Shown here one piece after another: positions 13,649-18,199 of a stretch of DNA of 18,199 nucleotides. Numbering within the stretch: position 1 is the stretch's first letter; each line of letters opens with the position of its first letter. The DNA comes from Bacteroidales bacterium (GTDB lineage: Bacteria > Bacteroidota > Bacteroidia > Bacteroidales > Muribaculaceae): the NCBI GenBank assembly GCA_004555955.1, contig SFJG01000036.1:1-18199 (forward strand), read 5' to 3'. The notes beneath the pieces are model-generated. The model worked only from the letters and a program-made list of their open reading frames with translations, did not search any database and had not been told where the DNA came from. Made by a program: the position numbers and the translations under genes.

Positions 13649-15337
13649 TTATTTACCAGCCGGTTTCAACAGGCGATGATATTCGTCGGCGTTTGCAAAG
13701 ATTCGCGCCAGCGAGTCGATTGCCTCGTCGTCTTTAAGGCTTTCGATAATCGAGCCGCGTTGGAAATAGTAGCGCTTTTGGATTTCGTCGGCGAGAATTC
13801 GCGAAATCTCTTTGCGGTTGTGGTCGAGGTCTTTCTGCAAGTCGTGGTGAAGGAGTTTTTCGAGCCGGTCGAATACGGCAGCAGTAGAGTCGTTCATATA
13901 TCCTTCAGACTTAGCGGTTTCGCGGAGTTTAGCGAGTCCGGATTCGCAGACTTTGTCGTAGTTGAACTTTTTGGGGTCGATGAACGCCTTGAAATCGTTG
14001 AAAATATCGTCGGAGATAACGAACGATTCCGGGGGCGCGATAGAGTCGTGTAGGGCGGCGAATTTCGTGGCGAAGTTGAAACTCCAACGGTCGCGAACGA
14101 TGTTGTAAAGCAGGCGGTTTACGGATTGCCAAGACACTTTGACGTCGGGAGTGATACCGCCGCCGTCGCGCACTTCACGTCCCGCCGCGGTGTGGTACAC
14201 CGTAGTCAGACTGTCGGGCATTCGAGCCACGCTGCCGTCGGGGTTACGCCGCGAGTAGTCGATAGCTTGGATAAGACGCCCGCTGGGGATGTAGTATTTT
14301 TGTGTGGTTAGTTTGAGCATGTTGTCGTAAGGCAGCGTAACCGTCGATTGGACGAGCCCTTTGCCGTAAGAACGAGAGCCGACGATGATAGCACGGTCGA
14401 GGTCTTGGAGCGAGCCTGCCACGATTTCGGAAGCGGAAGCCGAGCCGCCGTCGATGATAACCGCCAGCGGAATCTGCGCATCGACGGGGTTAGACGACGT
14501 TTTGTAGACCTTTTCGCCTTGCTTGTTACGTCCTTTAGTTCGTAGCACTTCCGTGTTTTTCGGCAGGAAAAGGTTAGCGATTTTAATGGCACTCTCCATA
14601 ACACCGCCGCCGTTGCTACGAAGGTCGAGAGCGATATATTTAACGCGCGGGTCTTTTTTGAGTTCCGTCAAAGCGTTTTTGACTTCTTCGGGCGAGTTGT
14701 CGTTGAAAGTGGTCAACTTAATGTATCCGATACCGTTGTCCATTGCGGTGAAGAAAGGCACCGACGGCATTTGAATCTTCTTGCGAGTTATCTCGAAATC
14801 GATGATGCTGTCGTTGACGTAAGGGCGTTGCACCTTGATGCGAACCACCGTGTTTGCTTGCCCTTTGAGTGCCGCGCTGACTTTCGAGGAAGTCCATTTC
14901 GTAGTAGTGTCGGCGTCAATCATCAAGATTTTGTCGCCGGGACGAATACCGGCGAGCGCCGCCGGGCTACCCTCGTAAGGTTCAGTGAAGTAGACGCCGC
15001 CTTCGGGGAGTTCGGCGATGTAAGAGCCTATACCGCCGTATTCACCGGTAGAGATAGTCATAAAATCGTCGCGGTCTTTCGCCGAGATAAATTCCGTGTA
15101 AGGGTCGAGTTCGTCGAGCATATAAGCGATAGCCGTAGTTATGTTTTGCTCGGGGTTTATGGTGTCGACGTAAGAGCGCGCCAATTCCTTGTATAAAGAG
15201 TTGAAAATAGCCAAATTACGATAGATAGCGGCTTGGTTGGTCTCTTGCGATTTCTTGTCGGAAGAGTTCGCTAAGAACGCCGGAGCCACGAGCGCGGCGA
15301 TTGCCACAAAAGCTAATATTTTCCCGTATTTCTTCAT
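13649..15337 (-). CDS. S41 family C-terminal processing peptidase (CtpA-like)
   Basis: This 562-residue periplasmic serine protease begins with a signal anchor/peptide (MKKYGKILAFVAIAALVAPAFL). An N-terminal helical region follows, then a PDZ domain about 95-170 (GGIGSYIAE, GSPAALAGIRPGDKILMID) that binds C-terminal tails of substrates. The S41 catalytic core comes next: Ser301 in GGSASASE, Lys326 in SYGKG and Gln330. The spacing of 25 between Ser and Lys matches Prc-type enzymes. A ~170-residue C-terminal helical extension follows, as in many Bacteroidetes S41 proteases. First gene of the probable ctpA-copA-dusB-DUF2807-flippase operon. Its own promoter is not a clear consensus match. Confidence 0.93.
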   Translation of the reverse strand: MKKYGKILAFVAIAALVAPAFLANSSDKKSQETNQAAIYRNLAIFNSLYKELARSYVDTINPEQNITTAIAYMLDELDPYTEFISAKDRDDFMTISTGEYGGIGSYIAELPEGGVYFTEPYEGSPAALAGIRPGDKILMIDADTTTKWTSSKVSAALKGQANTVVRIKVQRPYVNDSIIDFEITRKKIQMPSVPFFTAMDNGIGYIKLTTFNDNSPEEVKNALTELKKDPRVKYIALDLRSNGGGVMESAIKIANLFLPKNTEVLRTKGRNKQGEKVYKTSSNPVDAQIPLAVIIDGGSASASEIVAGSLQDLDRAIIVGSRSYGKGLVQSTVTLPYDNMLKLTTQKYYIPSGRLIQAIDYSRRNPDGSVARMPDSLTTVYHTAAGREVRDGGGITPDVKVSWQSVNRLLYNIVRDRWSFNFATKFAALHDSIAPPESFVISDDIFNDFKAFIDPKKFNYDKVCESGLAKLRETAKSEGYMNDSTAAVFDRLEKLLHHDLQKDLDHNRKEISRILADEIQKRYYFQRGSIIESLKDDEAIDSLARIFANADEYHRLLKPAGK

Positions 15338-15491
15338 TTCAAAAAACGTTACATAAAATAATTTGCTAAATTAATGCATTTTGGGCATATTTCTTGTCAA
15401 AAAGGCTATAAATAGAGTTAAAGTAGATTGAAAATGTGTTCTGTTTTTCACATTTTTAGTAAAAATCACTACATTTGTAAAAAATCGACCA
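15338..15491. promoter_or_regulatory. Divergent spacer between ctpA and the glycosyltransferase, with an 8-bp inverted repeat
   Basis: This AT-rich 154-bp spacer holds AAAATGTG (15431-15438) and CACATTTT (15449-15456), perfect arms 10 bases apart. The right arm overlaps the upstream (-33) region of the glycosyltransferase promoter, a typical operator position. On the ctpA side, TAATTTAG (15373-15366) with TTG at 15400-15398 is a poor match because the spacing is 24. Confidence 0.4.
15446..15477 (+). promoter_or_regulatory. Probable promoter of the glycosyltransferase
   Basis: TACATTTG (15470-15477) is a full match to the TAnnTTTG box. The upstream element is only TTT (15446-15448), 21 bases away, so the promoter may be weak or activator-dependent. 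The predicted start near 15483 leaves under 10 bases before the ATG. Confidence 0.5.
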
Positions 15492-16307
15492 ATGGTAACA
15501 GTGTCCATAGTATGCTATCACACGGAAGTCGACGAGTTGAGCCGAAGTCTTGACTCGTTGCAGAGCGCTGCAGTCGGACGAATCTACGTTGTCGACAATT
15601 CGAGTCAGGCGTATCTGCGCGACTACTGTCGGGAGCGTGGGGTGGAGTATATATCGAGCGCAAACGTCGGCTACGGCGCGGGACATAATCAAGCCATCCG
15701 CAGGGCATTGGCAGCGGGTTCGCGCTACCATTTGGTGATGAATTCCGACGTAGAGTTTACGCCCGCCGTAGTCGGGAGGATAGAGGCTTTTATGGACGCA
15801 AATACCGACGTAGGGCTGTTGCAGCCGCGAGTGCTGAACGTCGATGGGAGCGTACAGCCGACGTGCCGACTGTTGCCGACTCCGTTCGACCTGGTGCTGC
15901 GACGCTTTCTGCCCGAGAGCCTCTTTCGGGGGCGCCGTCGGCGTTATACGCTTGAAGAGTACGACCATCGGACGCCGCTCGAGGTGGCGTATCTTCAGGG
16001 CAGTTTTTTGTTTTTCCGGCTTGCCGATTTGGAGAAAGTCGGGCTATTTGATGAGCGATTTTTTATGTATCCCGAAGATATCGACATCAGTCGACGGATG
16101 CGCCGCATAAGCCGCGTGCTCTATTGGCCTGAGGTGGAAATCGTGCACGCCCACCGCGCCTCGTCGTATCGGTCGTCGAAGATGCTGCGCATACACGTTG
16201 TGAATATGATACGCTATTTCAACAAGTGGGGCTGGTTGGTCGACGCGGAGCGACGTCGGCTCAATCGCGAAGTGCTACATAAGGCGCTCGAGGCGTCGGG
16301 AAAGTAG
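15492..16307 (+). CDS. Family 2 glycosyltransferase (rhamnosyltransferase-like)
   Basis: This 271-residue GT-A fold enzyme transfers a sugar from a nucleotide donor in cell-envelope glycan synthesis. It opens MVTVSIVCYHTEVDELSRSLDSL. VVDNSS (33-38), NVGYGAGHNQAI (58-69) and the metal/nucleotide motif NSD (84-86) are the standard GT2 elements. YLQGSFLFFR and FMYPEDIDISRRM, with E195-D196 as candidate catalytic acids, place it near dTDP-rhamnose-type transferases. Donor and acceptor are inferred only by family. No transmembrane helix is evident. It stands alone on the + strand, divergent from ctpA. Its last 33 bases overlap the 3' end of the convergent POT gene. Confidence 0.9.
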   Translation: MVTVSIVCYHTEVDELSRSLDSLQSAAVGRIYVVDNSSQAYLRDYCRERGVEYISSANVGYGAGHNQAIRRALAAGSRYHLVMNSDVEFTPAVVGRIEAFMDANTDVGLLQPRVLNVDGSVQPTCRLLPTPFDLVLRRFLPESLFRGRRRRYTLEEYDHRTPLEVAYLQGSFLFFRLADLEKVGLFDERFFMYPEDIDISRRMRRISRVLYWPEVEIVHAHRASSYRSSKMLRIHVVNMIRYFNKWGWLVDAERRRLNREVLHKALEASGK

Positions 16308-17765
16308 GGCAAGGATGATGGCAGCGGCAAATCCCATATAGACGAAAATCATAAAGAAGTCGCTTGTAGAGGCAATTTCGCATCCCAACAGGCTTTTCGG
16401 CACGCCGTTTTCGGGATAGAGCGTGCTGAGCAAACCGGCAAATTTGTTGGCAGTAGCCGAACTAAGCATCCACACAGCCATAAGGAGCGAGGAGTATCTT
16501 GCCGGCGAGAGTTTGTTGACGATGCTCAGCCCGATAGGCTCGAGACAGAGTTCGCCGAGAGTGTGTATGAAGTAAAGGCTTGTGAGCCACATAATGCTGA
16601 CTTTCACTTCGGGAGCGATGCCGTCGACACCTTTAGCAATGATAAGATATCCGAGTGCGAGAAGAGCCAAACCGATAGCTTGCTTCATCGTAGCCGCCGG
16701 TTCGAGACCGTGTTTTCCCAGGATTTTCCAGATGAAGTTGAACACGGGGACGAGCAAAACGATGAATACGGCGTTGAACGATTGGAAGTAGGAAGCCGGC
16801 ATCTCCCAGCCGAAGATGTTTCGGTCGGTTTGGTCGTTAGCGAAGAACGTGAGCGATGCGCCCGACTGCTCGTAAGCCGCCCAGAAGAAGATGACGAAAA
16901 AGGTGATTGCGTATATCACGCCGATGCGCTTACGCTCGAGCGGTGTGAGCGAGCGGTCGAGGAGAATAATGATGGGGACAGTGATAGATACGGAGTAGAT
17001 AATGGCTCCGATAATGTCGCTGCCGGCTTGATAGAAAAGGGCGAAAAGGCTAATGCCGATAGCCGCGCCCCATGCGATGAGCGACTTCGACGTGCCCGAC
17101 TGCTGCTTTGTGTTGTCGCGAACGGGCTTAGTGCCGAGGGGTTTGCCATCTGGGCTGAGCAGGTATCGGTTTTTGAGGAAATAGAACAACAAACCGCCGA
17201 TAACCATACCGATTGCAGCAGAGAGGAAACTCCATTTGAAACCTTCCGGGCTGTCGCCGTTGCTGATGAAGCCACACCATAGCGGAGCAATCATAGCTCC
17301 GACGTTAACGCCCATATAGAAAATCGAGTAGGCAGCGTCGCGACGATTGTCGCTACGCTCGTAGAGGTCGCCGACCATCGACGAAATGTTTGGCTTGAAC
17401 AGGCCGTTACCCAAAATCAGAGCACCCAAACCGATAAACATAATCAGCGGCGCCGATGCACTTGAGTAGTTGCATGCGCTGACAAACATCAAGAATTGCC
17501 CTAAAGCCATAACCAGAGAGCCGAGCAGAATAGAGCGACGTTTACCCCAATAACGGTCGGCGAGATATCCGCCGATTAGGGGAGTGAGGTAAACGAGACC
17601 GGTGTAGCTACCGTAGATGCTTGCGGCGTCTTCCTTGCTGAGCGTGAGGCACTTAATCATGTAAAGTACAAACATGGCGCGCATTCCGTAGTAGCTGAAC
17701 CGCTCCCACATTTCGGTAAGGAAGAGTACGTATAGACCTTTAGGGTGTTTCGTTGAGTTAGCCAT
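16275..17765 (-). CDS. POT family proton-dependent oligopeptide transporter
   Basis: This 496-residue, 12-14 helix transporter takes up di- and tripeptides with protons. The N-terminal ExxERFxYYG motif is at E18-G27 (EMWERFSYYG), where the Glu and Arg participate in proton coupling. GGYLADRYWGKRR follows as the MFS A-like motif, then FYMGVNVGAMIAP, a PTR2 signature. The C-terminal GELCLEPIGLSIVNKLSP is also typical. I set the start at the ATG at 17765 (MANSTKHPKGLYVLF); the longer frame to 17807 runs through the promoter and is discounted. It ends LLSRRLERLM, encoded on the strand opposite the glycosyltransferase tail. Confidence 0.94.
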   Translation of the reverse strand: MANSTKHPKGLYVLFLTEMWERFSYYGMRAMFVLYMIKCLTLSKEDAASIYGSYTGLVYLTPLIGGYLADRYWGKRRSILLGSLVMALGQFLMFVSACNYSSASAPLIMFIGLGALILGNGLFKPNISSMVGDLYERSDNRRDAAYSIFYMGVNVGAMIAPLWCGFISNGDSPEGFKWSFLSAAIGMVIGGLLFYFLKNRYLLSPDGKPLGTKPVRDNTKQQSGTSKSLIAWGAAIGISLFALFYQAGSDIIGAIIYSVSITVPIIILLDRSLTPLERKRIGVIYAITFFVIFFWAAYEQSGASLTFFANDQTDRNIFGWEMPASYFQSFNAVFIVLLVPVFNFIWKILGKHGLEPAATMKQAIGLALLALGYLIIAKGVDGIAPEVKVSIMWLTSLYFIHTLGELCLEPIGLSIVNKLSPARYSSLLMAVWMLSSATANKFAGLLSTLYPENGVPKSLLGCEIASTSDFFMIFVYMGFAAAIILALLSRRLERLM

Positions 17766-17783
17766 TGTTGTTGAAATTTTCTG

Positions 17784-17814
17784 CAAAATTACAGGAAAAA
17801 TGCGCATTTGTCAA
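17784..17814 (-). promoter_or_regulatory. Bacteroidetes-type promoter of the POT transporter
   Basis: On the reverse strand, TTG (17814-17812) in the context CTTGACAAAT is followed after exactly 20 bases by TAATTTTG (17791-17784). The transcription start near 17777 leaves about a dozen bases before the ATG at 17765. The -33 context is identical over 10 bases to that of the yceD promoter. Confidence 0.75.
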
Positions 17815-17831
17815 GCGAAAAAGACAAAAAA

Positions 17832-17884
17832 GCATCTGCGATGCTGTTATTCGGCGCTGGCGCTGCGTGGTATAGCCGGATGGG
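17832..17884. repeat. Short-hairpin element, copy C
   Basis: GCATC-TGC-GATGC (17832-17844), the linker TGTTATTCG, GCGC-TG-GCGC (17854-17863), and the end module GTGGTATAGCCGGATGGG. This follows the arrangement of copies A (7809) and B (8129). It lies between the POT promoter and the AT-rich right-hand gene and marks the boundary where base composition drops. Confidence 0.7.
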
Positions 17885-17953
17885 CAGGAATTATAGATTT
17901 TCATATTATGAATATTTAACTTGCTAGTACATGAATATGGCACTTTGTGGCAT

Positions 17954-17961
17954 TATCTTTG
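17954..17961 (+). promoter_or_regulatory. TAnnTTTG box just upstream of the right-edge gene
   Basis: TATCTTTG is a full match to the -7 element, but no TTG lies 19-21 bases upstream (the nearest is at 17921-17923). It ends 4 bases before the ATG at 17966, so a transcript from it would be leaderless or nearly so. Weak evidence. Confidence 0.35.
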
Positions 17962-17965
17962 TTAT

Positions 17966-18199
17966 ATGGAAAACAAAATAACTATTCCAACATATTTCGA
18001 TAATCGTAACGGACAAATGATTGCCCGTGAGTCCGGCAAGTTTTTTAATTGCGACTATGATCCTATCAACAAAGATGTAAGAATTACATTTTTGTCTGAG
18101 CTTCGCACAGCGGCAAAACAAAAAAAAGCGATTGATAGTCGTCATACCTTTTTGTGTGGATGTTGCAAAAGACCATTAAAAATTGCTGGTGGTAACGAA
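17966..18199 (+). CDS. Unidentified protein, N-terminal part, with CxxCC motif (runs off the right edge)
   Basis: Open from the ATG at 17966 to the window edge, 78 residues with no stop. It begins MENKITIPTYFDNRNGQMIA and contains a Lys/Arg-rich helix-like stretch (about 40-60), then TFLCGCCKRPLKIAGG. The layout (an F-D-x-x-x-G-x-x-I opening, a helix, then FxCxxCxxPLKIxGG) recalls the N-terminal zinc-knuckle of CoiA-like competence proteins and of DUF6035-type proteins, some of which carry nuclease-like folds; this is a tentative resemblance from memory. GC content by hand count is about 36%, far below the genes to its left, and it lacks the GTCGAC words common elsewhere. It may be recently acquired and could belong to a defence or mobile region. 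Confidence 0.6.
   Translation, partial: MENKITIPTYFDNRNGQMIARESGKFFNCDYDPINKDVRITFLSELRTAAKQKKAIDSRHTFLCGCCKRPLKIAGGNE

Noticed and set aside
17766..17807. 14-residue N-terminal extension of the POT transporter
   Set aside because: It would run through the promoter -7 box at 17784-17791, upstream of the predicted transcript start.
17938..17953. TGGCAC...GGCA sequence resembling a sigma-54 promoter
   Set aside because: The -12 GC is one base out of register, and a TAnnTTTG box lies just downstream.

Overview
The window looks like a chromosomal segment of a Bacteroidales bacterium, possibly Muribaculaceae-like (inference). The GC content is moderate, roughly half. Several promoters match the Bacteroidetes form TTG-N20-TAnnTTTG with very short leaders. 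The reverse-strand order DUF177/yceD-rpmF-fabH-era-der is a familiar Bacteroidetes housekeeping cluster. Nearly all of the sequence is core metabolism rather than accessory DNA.

Layout from left to right. At 1-1203 (-) lies the N-terminal part of DNA polymerase I. It is divergent from a + strand pair, a long-chain polyprenyl diphosphate synthase (1321-2292) and RNase HII (2292-2891), joined by a one-base stop/start overlap and followed by an intrinsic terminator. A ~600-bp non-coding block (2892-3487) is packed with hairpin repeats. Next is the minus-strand operon read from 7739 down to 3488: DUF177 protein, ribosomal protein L32, FabH, Era, Der. It has a strong promoter at 7755-7785 and large hairpins in the rpmF-fabH and fabH-era spacers. 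A second non-coding hairpin block (about 7790-8250) carries a diverged direct copy of part of the first block. Then comes a tightly spaced five-gene minus-strand run from 15337 down to 8252: an S41 C-terminal-processing protease, a copper P1B-ATPase, DusB, an exported DUF2807 protein and a polysaccharide flippase. Divergent from it is a family-2 glycosyltransferase (15492-16307, +), whose 3' end overlaps that of a convergent POT peptide transporter (16275-17765, -) by 33 bp. The right end (17966-18199) is the start of an AT-rich unidentified gene with a CxxCC motif, possibly the edge of an accessory region.

The genes fall into the usual envelope, translation and replication functions: isoprenoid lipid carrier and O-glycan/flippase/glycosyltransferase steps, fatty-acid initiation, ribosome assembly GTPases, tRNA modification, copper export, periplasmic proteolysis and peptide uptake.

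The least ordinary observations are these: (i) a mosaic of short hairpins whose 5-bp arms change sequence from copy to copy while staying complementary and keeping a 3-nt loop, spread over three intergenic loci; (ii) the PolA 3'-5' exonuclease motif I reading YCV where DxE is expected; (iii) a 62-nt hairpin before era and a 37-nt hairpin before fabH; (iv) strong excess of the palindrome GTCGAC; (v) the AT-rich gene at the right edge. No tRNA, rRNA, CRISPR array, insertion sequence or phage gene was seen. All calls are from reading the sequence; no database search was possible.
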